Source: JAGXRK01 sp963804005
GTDB lineage: Bacteria; Bacteroidota; Ignavibacteria; Ignavibacteriales; Ignavibacteriaceae
Direction of reading: 5' to 3'
Length of the DNA stretch: 64,000 nt
NCBI GenBank assembly: GCA_963804005.1
Contig: CAWDOP010000002.1
Coordinates: 62,001 to 126,000, forward strand
Shown here: one piece after another, positions 17,492 through 27,216 of the stretch
How positions within the stretch are numbered: position 1 is the stretch's first letter
How the letters are laid out: every line of letters begins with the position of its first letter
Program-made: the position numbers and the translations under genes
The notes under the pieces: model-generated
What the model was told of the DNA's origin: nothing
The model's database searches: none
The model's input: the letters and a program-made list of their open reading frames with translations, nothing else

Positions 17492-18491
17492 CAGTTACTA
17501 CAATCTGAAATTTGAATCAGGTAAACTGATTTATATCGATCAAACAGTCCTTCCTCTTAAGGAAAATTATATTTCAACTGATAGTTATGTAAGGATTGCC
17601 GAAGGCATTGAACGTCTTGAATTGCGTGGCGCTCCACTTATTGGCATTGCAGCAGCCTATGCACTTGCTTTATCATTGAAAAACTCCCAAGATTTTAAAA
17701 ATGATTTTGAACAGGCTTATCAAAGACTTGCATCAACTCGTCCAACTGCTGTAAATCTTTTCTATGCACTCGAAAGAATAAAAAGTAAATTTGAACTAAT
17801 ACACGATCTAAATAATTCTTTTGAAATTTTACTTACAGAAGCAAAGTTAATTCATAAACAAGAAGATGAGTACTCAGATAGAATTGCACATAACGGATTA
17901 AGAATATTCCAAAAAAAATCAAATGTGCTTACTCATTGTAACACGGGTGCATTAGCGGCAGGCGGTTTCGGAACTGCATTCGCCATTATCAAGCACGCTT
18001 TTGATAGTAATTTAATTTCTCATGTTTTTGCTGATGAAACAAGACCTTTATTGCAAGGATTAAGACTCACTTCTTTTGAACTAGATAAAAATAAAATTCC
18101 ATTCTCATTGAACACAGATTCTTCCGCGGCTGCATTAATGCAGCAGGGCAAAGTTGATCTTGTTATTACCGGTGCAGATAGAATAGCGTTGAATGGTGAT
18201 TCTGCTAATAAAATTGGCACATATAATTTAGCTATACTTTGTAACTATCATAACATCCCTTTTTACATAGCAGCTCCTTCAACAACCATAGACAGAAAAA
18301 TTGCAACTGGTTCTGAAATGCAAATTGAATACAGAAGCGGAAAAGAACTGACTGAAGTAAAAGGAATAAAAGTTGCTCCTGAAAACTATCCAACGTTTAC
18401 ACCGGCATTTGATGTTACTCCATCTCACCTGATTACGGGAATAATAACTGAAGAAGATCTATTTCTTTTCCCATACAATTTTATAAGATGA
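17481..18491 (+). CDS. mtnA: S-methyl-5-thioribose-1-phosphate isomerase
   Basis: About 336 residues, the standard size. Converts methylthioribose-1-phosphate to methylthioribulose-1-phosphate in methionine salvage. Family motifs: RGAPLIGIAAAYALAL (about 50), THCNTGALAAGGFGTA with the catalytic Cys (about 155), DETRPLLQGLRLTSFEL (about 190) and GADRIALNGDSANKIGTYNL with the catalytic Asp (about 236). I chose ATG 17481 over the preceding in-frame TTG at 17478. It overlaps the upstream kinase by 11 bases and recO by 4 (ATGA). No other methionine-salvage gene is in the window. Ribose-1,5-bisphosphate isomerases are related, but the motif set favours MtnA. Confidence 0.9.
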   Translation: MKANSYYNLKFESGKLIYIDQTVLPLKENYISTDSYVRIAEGIERLELRGAPLIGIAAAYALALSLKNSQDFKNDFEQAYQRLASTRPTAVNLFYALERIKSKFELIHDLNNSFEILLTEAKLIHKQEDEYSDRIAHNGLRIFQKKSNVLTHCNTGALAAGGFGTAFAIIKHAFDSNLISHVFADETRPLLQGLRLTSFELDKNKIPFSLNTDSSAAALMQQGKVDLVITGADRIALNGDSANKIGTYNLAILCNYHNIPFYIAAPSTTIDRKIATGSEMQIEYRSGKELTEVKGIKVAPENYPTFTPAFDVTPSHLITGIITEEDLFLFPYNFIR

Positions 18492-19234
18492 GCGAAATAA
18501 TAAAGACAGAAGCAGTCGTTTTGAGTAAACTCAATTACGGCGATACAAGTTTAATAATTTCAGTATTAACGGAATTGTATGGCAAGATGTCCGTTATTAT
18601 AAAAGGAGGAAGAAATCCTAAATCAAAAATGGGAATGATTGCCGATCCTCTAAATCATGTTCAGATTGTTGTTTATAAAAAAGATACTCGCGATTTACAA
18701 TTACTTTCAAGTATAGATACAATTTCACATTACCCAAGAATTAAAGAAGACCTTGATAAAACTCAATATTCATTAGCAATTATTGAACTGGTAAAAAAAC
18801 TAACTGTTGAAAATGAAGTCAATAAAAAATTATTCAAAGGTTTGGTAAGAATTCTATCACTTGTCGATTCCGATAATGAACATCCTTCAATTTTATTCGG
18901 AAGATTTTATCTCTTCTTTTTATCTGAACTGGGGTATGCGATTCAAACATCCGAATGCGGAATTTGTAAAAAAGAAATTGGTAAAGGAAGTGGCGGTTAC
19001 AGTTTTGATACAGGTTTTGTCTGTGTTAATTGTTTTGAATCGCATCCAGGATTGAATTTTGCCTCTGCGGAACTTTTGAATTACTTTTTTTGTCTAAACA
19101 ATAAAATTTCAGTTAAAAATATTTCGCTTGTTTTAATTAAACAAGCTAATATATTTTTGGACAGATATACAAAACATCATATTCCGGGTTTTAACGGAAT
19201 TCAGTCATTAAATATTTTAAACAATTTTAAGTAG
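18488..19234 (+). CDS. recO: DNA repair protein RecO
   Basis: 248 residues. N-terminal OB-fold (TEAVVLSKLNYGDTSLIIS and MSVIIKGGRNPKSKMG), helical middle, and a four-cysteine zinc site (CGIC at about 158 and CVNC at about 179). RecO works with RecR in loading RecA at gaps; recR and recA also lie in this window. It overlaps mtnA by ATGA, so it is translationally coupled. 64 bases separate it from htrA. Confidence 0.92.
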   Translation: MSEIIKTEAVVLSKLNYGDTSLIISVLTELYGKMSVIIKGGRNPKSKMGMIADPLNHVQIVVYKKDTRDLQLLSSIDTISHYPRIKEDLDKTQYSLAIIELVKKLTVENEVNKKLFKGLVRILSLVDSDNEHPSILFGRFYLFFLSELGYAIQTSECGICKKEIGKGSGGYSFDTGFVCVNCFESHPGLNFASAELLNYFFCLNNKISVKNISLVLIKQANIFLDRYTKHHIPGFNGIQSLNILNNFK

Positions 19235-19298
19235 GTGACTATCGGCTAATCTGCTACTATTTGATAACCTTAAATGTGAAAAAACTCAGGAGAATAAA

Positions 19299-20813
19299 AT
19301 GTTGAATGAAATGAAATCCCGCCAAACGGGAAAGTTAAAAGGAATAATTGGAGCAGGTGCTCTTATTGTTTTAGGAATGATGTTCGGGGCTTTACTTGTT
19401 TCCGGTTTTGGATTAGTAAGACCGGGTTTTGCCGATATTGAATTAGGAGCCAACAAACCTCCGGTTAATTTGGATGCAGATGCTACATCTTTCAGTAAAG
19501 CATTTATTGAAGTCGCAGAAAAAGTAACTCCGGCAATTGTTCAGATTACTGTTGTATCTGAAAGAGAAAATCCACACACAGATATGTTTTTCTTTCCATT
19601 CCGTGATATGCCCCAGGAACAAAGAGGTTCCGGTAGTGGGATTATTATTTCGGAAGATGGTTACATCGTCACAAATAATCATGTTGTTGAAAATGCAAAC
19701 AGAGTTTCGGTGGGACTATATGATAAAAGAACTTTTACTGCAACTGTTGTCGGAACTGATCCATTAACTGACCTTGCAGTTATAAAAATTGATGCCAATA
19801 ATCTTATTCCAGCTTATCTTGGGGATTCAGATAATCTTAAAGTTGGTCAATGGGTTATGGCAATCGGCAATCCTCTAGCTCTAACATCTACAGTTACTGC
19901 AGGAATTGTCAGCGCAGTTGGCCGCGGCTCACTTGGATTGATCCGTGATAATTATGGTGTAGAAAATTTTATTCAAACTGATGCAGTAATAAATCCTGGT
20001 AATAGCGGTGGTGCTCTGGTTGATCTTTCAGGTGCAGTTGTGGGAGTAAACTCTGCCATTGCTACAAGAGGAACAGGAACCTACATTGGTTATGGTTTTG
20101 CAATTCCGATCAACCTGGCAAAATCTGTTGCTAAAGATTTGATTTCAACAGGAAAAGTTAATCGTGGTTATATTGGTGTGAATATTGGCGAAGTTGACAA
20201 TGCAATGGCTAAATCACTTGGATTAGACAAACCACATGGTGTAATTATTCAGGGAATAATTGAAGGTGGAGCTGCTTCAGCTACAGATTTAAAATCCGGT
20301 GATGTCATTCTAAAAATAGATGCAAAAGAAGTAAATCAACCTAATGAATTACAAAGTTATATTGCTTCAAAAACAGCGGGAGATGTTGTTACTTTGGAAA
20401 TTTTCCGTGATGGAAAAGAAATGGAAAGAAAAGTAACTTTAAAAGCAAGGGAAGATGATAGTAAAACGCAAACTGTAATGAAAAAAGATGATAATGACTC
20501 TAAGAATGAGGCAAAGGAATCTACAGCATCGTTTGAAAATATTGGATTGATTGTTAAGAATCCCACAGAGAAAGAAAGAAATACTTATAATATTGATTCC
20601 GGTGTATTAATAACCGATGTTACATTGTACAGTAAAGCTTATGATCAAGGACTTTTTAAGGATTTAGTTATTGTTGAGGCAGATAGAAAACCAGTAAAAG
20701 ATGTTACCTCATTTACTAAAATAATTGAATCTAGAAAAGGAGAGGCTGTGCTGCTTAAAATTCAGGATTCAAAGGGTAACACAAGATTTGTAGGATTAGA
20801 GATTCCCAAATAA
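19299..20813 (+). CDS. HtrA/DegP-family serine protease with two PDZ domains
   Basis: 504 residues. An N-terminal membrane anchor or signal (residues 15-40) places it in the periplasm. The trypsin-like domain has the triad His128 (NNHVVEN), Asp158 (LTDLAVIKID) and Ser236 (NPGNSGGALVD). PDZ1 spans about 290-375 (GYIGVNIGEVD) and PDZ2 the last 90 residues. Between them is a charged linker rich in Lys, Asp and Glu (about 385-410). It degrades or refolds misfolded envelope proteins. AGGAG precedes the ATG. A strong terminator follows, so it appears monocistronic. I leave the symbol open because degP, degQ and htrA are not distinguishable here. Confidence 0.92.
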   Translation: MLNEMKSRQTGKLKGIIGAGALIVLGMMFGALLVSGFGLVRPGFADIELGANKPPVNLDADATSFSKAFIEVAEKVTPAIVQITVVSERENPHTDMFFFPFRDMPQEQRGSGSGIIISEDGYIVTNNHVVENANRVSVGLYDKRTFTATVVGTDPLTDLAVIKIDANNLIPAYLGDSDNLKVGQWVMAIGNPLALTSTVTAGIVSAVGRGSLGLIRDNYGVENFIQTDAVINPGNSGGALVDLSGAVVGVNSAIATRGTGTYIGYGFAIPINLAKSVAKDLISTGKVNRGYIGVNIGEVDNAMAKSLGLDKPHGVIIQGIIEGGAASATDLKSGDVILKIDAKEVNQPNELQSYIASKTAGDVVTLEIFRDGKEMERKVTLKAREDDSKTQTVMKKDDNDSKNEAKESTASFENIGLIVKNPTEKERNTYNIDSGVLITDVTLYSKAYDQGLFKDLVIVEADRKPVKDVTSFTKIIESRKGEAVLLKIQDSKGNTRFVGLEIPK

Positions 20814-20835
20814 AATTTTCTAACTTCAATTATTT

Positions 20836-20868
20836 AAAACGTCCCAACAAAATCGGGACGTTTTTTTT
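20836..20868 (+). terminator. Rho-independent terminator after htrA-type gene
   Basis: Perfect stem AAAACGTCCC / GGGACGTTTT (20836-20845 and 20855-20864) with a 9-base loop and a run of eight T. It starts 23 bases after the protease stop. Confidence 0.92.
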
Positions 20869-20898
20869 ATATATTTATTGTATTAAAAAGGAAAATTA

Positions 20899-22107
20899 AT
20901 GATCAGATTTCTTACTGCTGGTGAGTCTCACGGTAAAGCTCTAACAACAATTATAGATGGAATCCCTTCTAATCTAAAGATCTCCGCGGATTACATTAAT
21001 CTTCAACTTAAAAGAAGGCAAACTGGTTATGGCAGAGGATTTAGAATGAAGATTGAATCTGATCAGGTTGAAATATTATCCGGCATTCGTTATGGTAAAA
21101 CTCTTGGTTCACCAATATCATTGATTATAAAAAATTATGATTGGGAAAACTGGACATATGTTATGTCTGTTGATGATATTCCCTCTCATTCTGAAAAAAT
21201 AACAATTCCAAGACCCGGACATGCAGATTTAGTGGGAATCACAAAATATAATTTTAATGATATAAGAAATTCTATTGAAAGGTCATCCGCAAGAGAAACC
21301 GCCGCAAGAGTTGCTGCTTGTTCTGTTGCTCGTAAACTTCTTGGAGAGTTTGGTATTTCAATTGGCAGTTATGTTGAAAGTATCGGCGGCATTTATTCAA
21401 AGGCAAATTATCTCAATACACTTCTTGAAAATAAAATTGCTTCAAATTTTACAGCTATTTCTCTTTCCAATAGAGCAGATAAAAGTTCTGTTCGTGTTTT
21501 AGATAAAGTGCAGGAAGAAAAAATAATTTCAAGAATTAAATACGCTAAAAAAAAAGGTGATACTCTTGGTGGAACTTTTGTAACAGTTGCTTCAGGTGTT
21601 CCTGTAGGATTAGGTTCTTTAGTTCATTATGATCTTAAACTTGATGCTGAAATCGCTCAATCAATTATGTCTATCAATGCTGTCAAAGCAATTTCAATTG
21701 GTGCCGGATTCGATAGTGCTGAACTTTTAGGTTCGCAGTCCAACGATGAAATTATTAAAAAAGGTGAAACTCTTACACGAAAAACAAACAGGGTTGGCGG
21801 AATTGAAGGAGGGATATCTACAGGTTTACCTATCATAGTTCGCGGGGCTATGAAACCAATTGCTACGTTGATGAGCCCTATTCAAAGTATTGATCTTAAA
21901 GGAATGAAGAAAGTTGATGCAAGAAGAGAAAGAAGCGATTTTGTAGCAGTTCCTTCTTGTGCTGTAATCTCCGAATCAATGCTTGCATGGTCTCTTGCAA
22001 AATATTTTGTTTTAAAATTTGGTGGTAATTCACTTGAAGAAATGAAGGATAATTACAAAAATTATTCTACGAAAATTTATAAAAGAATAAAAAATAACTT
22101 CATGTAA
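20899..22107 (+). CDS. aroC: Chorismate synthase
   Basis: 402 residues. Converts EPSP to chorismate using reduced FMN, the last step of the shikimate pathway. Motifs: GESHGKALTTIIDGIP (residues 8-23), RRQTGYGRGFRMKIESD (38-54), RPGHADLVG (about 108), RSSARETAARVAAC (130s) and GGIEGGISTGLPI (about 300). The C-terminal DARRERSDFVAVP is diagnostic. The terminator immediately upstream implies its own promoter in the short 30-base gap or read-through. A metallo-hydrolase gene follows after 5 bases, suggesting cotranscription. Confidence 0.96.
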   Translation: MIRFLTAGESHGKALTTIIDGIPSNLKISADYINLQLKRRQTGYGRGFRMKIESDQVEILSGIRYGKTLGSPISLIIKNYDWENWTYVMSVDDIPSHSEKITIPRPGHADLVGITKYNFNDIRNSIERSSARETAARVAACSVARKLLGEFGISIGSYVESIGGIYSKANYLNTLLENKIASNFTAISLSNRADKSSVRVLDKVQEEKIISRIKYAKKKGDTLGGTFVTVASGVPVGLGSLVHYDLKLDAEIAQSIMSINAVKAISIGAGFDSAELLGSQSNDEIIKKGETLTRKTNRVGGIEGGISTGLPIIVRGAMKPIATLMSPIQSIDLKGMKKVDARRERSDFVAVPSCAVISESMLAWSLAKYFVLKFGGNSLEEMKDNYKNYSTKIYKRIKNNFM

Positions 22108-22112
22108 ATGTT

Positions 22113-22754
22113 ATGATTAAGATTCACAAGTTTACGTTTAATCCTTTTGCAGAAAATTCTTATGTTTTGTGGGATGAAGAAACCAAAGAAGCCGCTATCA
22201 TCGATCCCGGTTGTTATGATAATTATGAAAAAAAGGAAATAGATAATTTCATAACAACTAATCAATTGAAGTTAAAATATTTATTTAATACACATTGTCA
22301 CGTGGATCATATCTTCGGTAACTGTTATGTAAAAACTAATTATGATGTAATTTATTACGCACCTGAAGAAGATTTACCTCTCCTTCAGCAGGCAGCAACT
22401 CAGGCTGCAATGTTTGGACTTGAAATTCGTGAAACGTGTTTGCCTGATAAATTCATAACACCCGGCTTAACACTTCAACTTGGTAATATTAATTTAGAAT
22501 TTTTATTTACACCCGGGCACTCTCCCGGTGGTTATTGTATTTATTTCAAAAGTGAAAATGCATGTATAACAGGAGATGTTCTATTTGAAGGAAGCATCGG
22601 AAGAACAGATTTACCGGGTGGTAATTATGATCAGCTATTAAATTCTATCAGGGAAAAACTTTTTGTTCTGCCTGATGAAACAGTAATTTATCCTGGTCAT
22701 GGTGAATTAAGCACAATAGGAAAAGAAAAAAAATCTAATCCGTTTTTTAATTGA
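22113..22754 (+). CDS. Metallo-beta-lactamase-fold hydrolase, glyoxalase II-like
   Basis: 213 residues with the metal-binding signature HCHVDH (His61, His63, Asp65, His66), the third ligand in TPGHSPGG and the fourth in YPGHG near the C-terminus. Family members hydrolyse thioesters such as S-lactoylglutathione, but short YcbL-type bacterial homologues like this one are often of uncertain substrate. It lies 5 bases after aroC and 44 bases before the carboxyltransferase gene. No glutathione genes are nearby, so a thioester hydrolase role is an inference only. Confidence 0.85.
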   Translation: MIKIHKFTFNPFAENSYVLWDEETKEAAIIDPGCYDNYEKKEIDNFITTNQLKLKYLFNTHCHVDHIFGNCYVKTNYDVIYYAPEEDLPLLQQAATQAAMFGLEIRETCLPDKFITPGLTLQLGNINLEFLFTPGHSPGGYCIYFKSENACITGDVLFEGSIGRTDLPGGNYDQLLNSIREKLFVLPDETVIYPGHGELSTIGKEKKSNPFFN

Positions 22755-22798
22755 TTGTTGAACATATTTAAGTAATCAAATAAAAGTCTGAGGAAATA

Positions 22799-24343
22799 AT
22801 GCAAGAAAAAATTAAAGAACTTCTAAAGAAAAAAGAACAAGCTAAATTAGGTGGCGGTAAAGATAAAATTAAAAGTCAGCACGCTAAAGGAAAACTAACC
22901 GCACGCGAAAGAATACAATTGCTTGTTGATGAAGGAAGTTTTAATGAGGTGGACGTTTTTGTTAAACATCGCTCAAGTGATTTTGGTTTAGATAGACAAT
23001 CATTTCCCGGTGACGGAGTTGTTACTGGATTTGCAAAAATTAATGGAAGACCAGTCGCTCTATTTAGTCAGGATTTTACTGTATTCGGCGGATCACTTTC
23101 GGAAACTCACGCTGAAAAAATTATTAAGATTATGAATATGGCAATGAAAGCCGGTATTCCTGTGATCGGGCTCAACGATTCAGGTGGGGCAAGAATTCAG
23201 GAAGGTGTAAACAGTCTTGGCGGTTATGCAGATATTTTTCTGCTGAATACTCTTGCTTCAGGTGTAGTCCCGCAAATTTCAGTTATTCTTGGTCCTTGTG
23301 CCGGTGGTGCGGTTTATTCTCCTGCAATAACAGATTTTATTTTCATGGTAAAAAAGACAAGTTATATGTTTGTAACAGGTCCAAACGTTGTTAAAACAGT
23401 TACACACGAAGATGTTAGTTTCGAAGAACTAGGTGGTGCTGAAACTCATGCAACAAAAAGTGGCGTGGCTCATTTTATTTGTGACAATGAAATTGAAACT
23501 CTTCTCTCTGTCAGAAAATTATTAGGTTTCCTTCCACTCAATTTTATGGATAAACCTGTTGAGAAAGAATTTGATTTTAGCAAGATTGTCAATGAACATA
23601 AACTTGAACGTATAATTCCTGATACTCCAAATAAACCATATGATATGAAAGAAATCATAAATTTTATTGTTGATGAAAATGATTTTATGGAAGTCCACAC
23701 TGATTATGCAGAAAACATTATTGTAGGTTTCGGAAGATTAGGTGGAATGTCTGTTGGTATAGTTGCCAATCAACCAAATGTTTTAGCTGGAGTTCTTGAT
23801 ATAAACGCTTCAGTTAAAGGGGCAAGGTTCGTGCGCTTTTGTGATGCATTTAATATTCCCTTACTAGTGTTAGTTGATGTTCCCGGATTTTTACCCGGAA
23901 CAGAACAGGAATGGAACGGAATTATTCGTCATGGTGCTAAATTATTGTATGCCTTTGCTGAAGCTACAGTTCCAAAAGTAACTGTTATAACCAGAAAAGC
24001 ATATGGGGGTGCTTACGATGTGATGAACTCAAAACACATTCGGGGCGATTTTAATTTTGCTTGGCCCTCTGCTGAAATTGCTGTGATGGGTCCCAAAGGT
24101 GCGGTAGAAATTATCTTTAAGAAGGAAATATCTACCTCTTCCAATCCTGATAATGAGCTTGAAAAAAAGTTGTCTGAGTACATTGAGAAATTTGCCAATC
24201 CTTATATCGCCTCAGAGAGGGGATTCTTAGATGATATAATTCTTCCTGCAGAAACTAAACACCGAATTATTCAGGCATTTGATTTGCTAAAAGCTAAAGT
24301 TGACAAAAATCCAAGGAAAAAACACGGCAACATCCCTTTGTAA
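22799..24343 (+). CDS. Acyl-CoA carboxylase carboxyltransferase subunit (PccB/AccD5-like)
   Basis: 514 residues, the usual length for propionyl/methylmalonyl-CoA carboxyltransferases. It moves carboxyl from carboxybiotin to acyl-CoA. Visible family elements are LTARERIQLLVDEGSFNEVD (residues 34-53), the oxyanion-hole GG pairs in DSGGARIQEG and PCAGGAVYSPA, and in the second half VDVPGFLPGTEQE and AYGGAYDVMNSKHI. Propionyl-CoA carboxylase is the most likely activity, but acetyl-CoA or methylmalonyl-CoA decarboxylase subunits are very similar. No biotin carboxylase or biotin carrier is adjacent. Start ATG with GAGGAA upstream. Confidence 0.92.
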   Translation: MQEKIKELLKKKEQAKLGGGKDKIKSQHAKGKLTARERIQLLVDEGSFNEVDVFVKHRSSDFGLDRQSFPGDGVVTGFAKINGRPVALFSQDFTVFGGSLSETHAEKIIKIMNMAMKAGIPVIGLNDSGGARIQEGVNSLGGYADIFLLNTLASGVVPQISVILGPCAGGAVYSPAITDFIFMVKKTSYMFVTGPNVVKTVTHEDVSFEELGGAETHATKSGVAHFICDNEIETLLSVRKLLGFLPLNFMDKPVEKEFDFSKIVNEHKLERIIPDTPNKPYDMKEIINFIVDENDFMEVHTDYAENIIVGFGRLGGMSVGIVANQPNVLAGVLDINASVKGARFVRFCDAFNIPLLVLVDVPGFLPGTEQEWNGIIRHGAKLLYAFAEATVPKVTVITRKAYGGAYDVMNSKHIRGDFNFAWPSAEIAVMGPKGAVEIIFKKEISTSSNPDNELEKKLSEYIEKFANPYIASERGFLDDIILPAETKHRIIQAFDLLKAKVDKNPRKKHGNIPL

Positions 24344-24454
24344 ATTTAACTCTTTAAAAAACAAAGGATTACACTTGACAACTTAAGTTTTTACTTGATT
24401 TGAAAATCTGATTAGCATATATTGTACATGGAAATAACATACATTGGAGTTCTA

Positions 24455-27091
24455 ATGAAAAAAAGCCTACTATCTTGCTGTGTTATCTCTTTATTTACTT
24501 TATTGTTTGCATCTTGTGGAGTAAATAAAGAAATATCAAAACAGTCCTACCATGACGATTCTTCCCCAAAAAATGAACGATTCGGAATTGTATCTGAAAT
24601 GCTTGAACAGGCAAGACAATACTATGTGGACGCTCTCGAAAAACAAAATTTAAACAGTACAGTTGAAGCTATCCAGAATTTTGAAGAAGCATTAAGAATA
24701 GTAAATAACCTTAGCTATTATCCTGGAATTGATAATAATGAAGCGTATAATGAATTAGAGAGTTCAATTATTGAAGATTATAGAAATCTTGTTGATCGAC
24801 TTGCTGAACTGCCTGAAGGAATTTCTTTTGCTGCTTATGAAGAATGGATGGCACAGGCTGCTCCAGAAATCGACATGAATTTTGATGATACAAAAGAAGA
24901 AAATACACAAGTGATAATTCCTGCTGATATTCCGCTGGAGTATAACAGTCACGTTGAACAATGGGTTAATTATTTTACTGGAAAAGGGCGAGGAGCGATG
25001 GACAGATGGTTAACTCGTTCAGGAAAATATTTTCCAATGATGACAAAGATTTTTAAAGAGGAAGGAATACCTCAGCAATTAGTTTATTTAAGTATGATGG
25101 AAAGCGGATTAAATCCTACTGCCCGTTCTTGGGCATCTGCTGTTGGATTATGGCAATTTATTAAATCAACCGGACAGTTGTACGGATTACAGACCAATTT
25201 TTACATTGATGAAAGAAGAGACCCAGTAAAGTCGACTCGTGCTGCTGCCCATCATCTTCGTGATCTGTATAATTCACTTGGTGATTGGTATTTGGCTCTT
25301 GCTGCGTATAACTGCGGTGAAGGTAGAGTAAAACGCGCTCTTCGTAAATCCAATTCTGACGATTTTTGGTCTTTAAGAAAATATCTACCTAAAGAAACCA
25401 GAAATTATGTTCCTACTTACATTGCTGTAAGCATAATAGCGCTTGAGCCCGATAAATATGGTTTTACAGATTATATTTTAGAAAAACCTTTTGAATATGA
25501 AACATTTATTGTTAATAGTGCAATTGATCTTGTTTATTTGTCCAGTGCAGCTGGGACAGACCTTTTAACTTTGCAGGATTTGAATCCTGAGCTAACTCAG
25601 TTATCAACTCCGGATAATTATTCTGGAGGTTATCAATTAAAAATTCCTAAAGGTTCATATAATCTATTAGCGTCAAATCTTGAAAATATTCCTGAATCTG
25701 CCAAAAGGAACTATCTAGTTCATACAGTTAGAAAAGGTGAAACCCTAAATAAAATTGCTCAAAGATATGGTGTGTCTAAATATGACCTTGCAGATGCAAA
25801 TAATATTTCTACAAACTCAAGATTATATGCAGGTGTTGATTTAAGAATTCCGGTTTCTGTAAGCCTTTCTGAAAATAATTTTGCATACAATCCCGATGTT
25901 CAAACTGCACGTGAAAATAGTTCCGGTGAATATATTTCACCTTATTCAAGTCTTAACAAAGAGAATATAAATACGAACGATATCATTGTTGCGAACAAAG
26001 ATAGTAATGAGGATATAATAGATGCTAATCTTTTAGGATCAGAAGACTTAGCAATGAATGAAGAAATAAGTACTGAGTCCGGAGTAAAAACAGATGTTTT
26101 AGTTCCAGCAAATCTGGTTCCCGTAACTTATCACGTTAAAAGAAATGACAGTCTTCTAGGTATAGCTGATTTATTTCATAGTCGAGTTAGTGATTTAAGA
26201 AACTGGAATGACATTCCTTATACATCAACAATAAGAGTTGGACAGAAACTTACAATTTATGTTCAGGATGACAGAAAAGATTTTTATGCGAGTTTAGATA
26301 ATCAAACGGCATTAGAAAAAACTGTTGTTATGAATACGGTTAATAAGAATTCAAGCAGTCCTGTGTATCATAAAATAAGAAGGGGTGAAAATTTAGGATT
26401 AATTGCTTCCAAATATGGTGTTTCAGTTCGTGAATTAAGGAACTGGAATAAAATTGTTGGTAATAAAATTCTTGCTGGTAAAAGACTTAAAATCTATACT
26501 GATGGCGGGCCAAAGAATGTTAGCAGTGATTTAGCTACTTCCAATAATTCTAATCTATATCGCTATAAAGTAAAAAGAGGCGATACTATAGGCGAGATCG
26601 CAGAGAGATTTGGTGTCTCTGTATCTATGGTTAGAAAATGGAATAACATAAGTGGAAATAAAATAATTGCCGGAAAAACGCTTAAGATTTATTCGAGCAC
26701 TAATACAAGCACACTTGGAGACATTACAACAAAAAGTAACTCAAATACAAATTATCATAAAGTGAAGCCTGGCGAAACTATCAGTCAGATTGCCGAAATG
26801 CATAAAGTTAAAATTGCGGATTTAAAAAATTGGAATAATCTTAGCAGCGATAAAATTATTGCTGGTTCTACATTGAAGATTTTTTCTAATACAAGTGTTT
26901 ATGATATTCCTTCAAGCGATACGAAAACAAATAAAAATTCTAATTCAAATGCCCAGTTTCATATAGTAAAAAAAGGTGAATCCCTTTACTCTATCTCAAA
27001 AAAATATAATATTCCAGTTGCGAAATTAAAACAACTTAATGATATGAGAGATAATAAAATTATTATCGGTCAGAAGTTAAAAGTGGGGTAA
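24455..27091 (+). CDS. MltD-like lytic transglycosylase lipoprotein with six LysM domains
   Basis: About 878 residues. I start at ATG 24455 because it has GGAG 5-8 bases upstream and begins a lipoprotein signal ending LLFASC (lipobox FASC); earlier in-frame TTG/ATG starts at 24422 and 24428 would add residues before the signal. The transglycosylase domain has the catalytic Glu in LSMMESGLNPTARS (about 210) and GLWQFIKSTGQLYGL. It cleaves peptidoglycan to anhydromuropeptides. Six LysM repeats follow, each starting like YHKVKPGETISQIAEMHKVK, which bind glycan strands. MltD normally has two or three LysM, so six is long. The stop lies 34 bases before the TPP riboswitch. Confidence 0.92.
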   Translation: MKKSLLSCCVISLFTLLFASCGVNKEISKQSYHDDSSPKNERFGIVSEMLEQARQYYVDALEKQNLNSTVEAIQNFEEALRIVNNLSYYPGIDNNEAYNELESSIIEDYRNLVDRLAELPEGISFAAYEEWMAQAAPEIDMNFDDTKEENTQVIIPADIPLEYNSHVEQWVNYFTGKGRGAMDRWLTRSGKYFPMMTKIFKEEGIPQQLVYLSMMESGLNPTARSWASAVGLWQFIKSTGQLYGLQTNFYIDERRDPVKSTRAAAHHLRDLYNSLGDWYLALAAYNCGEGRVKRALRKSNSDDFWSLRKYLPKETRNYVPTYIAVSIIALEPDKYGFTDYILEKPFEYETFIVNSAIDLVYLSSAAGTDLLTLQDLNPELTQLSTPDNYSGGYQLKIPKGSYNLLASNLENIPESAKRNYLVHTVRKGETLNKIAQRYGVSKYDLADANNISTNSRLYAGVDLRIPVSVSLSENNFAYNPDVQTARENSSGEYISPYSSLNKENINTNDIIVANKDSNEDIIDANLLGSEDLAMNEEISTESGVKTDVLVPANLVPVTYHVKRNDSLLGIADLFHSRVSDLRNWNDIPYTSTIRVGQKLTIYVQDDRKDFYASLDNQTALEKTVVMNTVNKNSSSPVYHKIRRGENLGLIASKYGVSVRELRNWNKIVGNKILAGKRLKIYTDGGPKNVSSDLATSNNSNLYRYKVKRGDTIGEIAERFGVSVSMVRKWNNISGNKIIAGKTLKIYSSTNTSTLGDITTKSNSNTNYHKVKPGETISQIAEMHKVKIADLKNWNNLSSDKIIAGSTLKIFSNTSVYDIPSSDTKTNKNSNSNAQFHIVKKGESLYSISKKYNIPVAKLKQLNDMRDNKIIIGQKLKVG

Positions 27092-27125
27092 AATAGTTTT
27101 TTAATTTACATTTTGTTTAACCTAA

Positions 27126-27216
27126 AGCCGTTAGGGGTGTTATCCCGAATTGTCGTGATATCTGAGATTATACCCTTAAACCTGACCTGGGTAATTCCAG
27201 CGTAGGAAAACGGGCT
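27126..27216 (+). ncRNA. TPP riboswitch (THI element) aptamer
   Basis: The conserved cores are in order: AGGGGTGT (27133-27140), CTGAGA (27162-27167), ACCC (27172-27175), ACCTGA (27180-27185), GGGTAATTCCAG and CGTAGG (27201-27206). P1 is formed by AGCCGTT (27126-27132) with AACGGGCT (27209-27216, one bulge). It binds thiamine pyrophosphate and controls the TonB receptor gene starting at 27283, linking that gene to thiamine. Confidence 0.95.
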
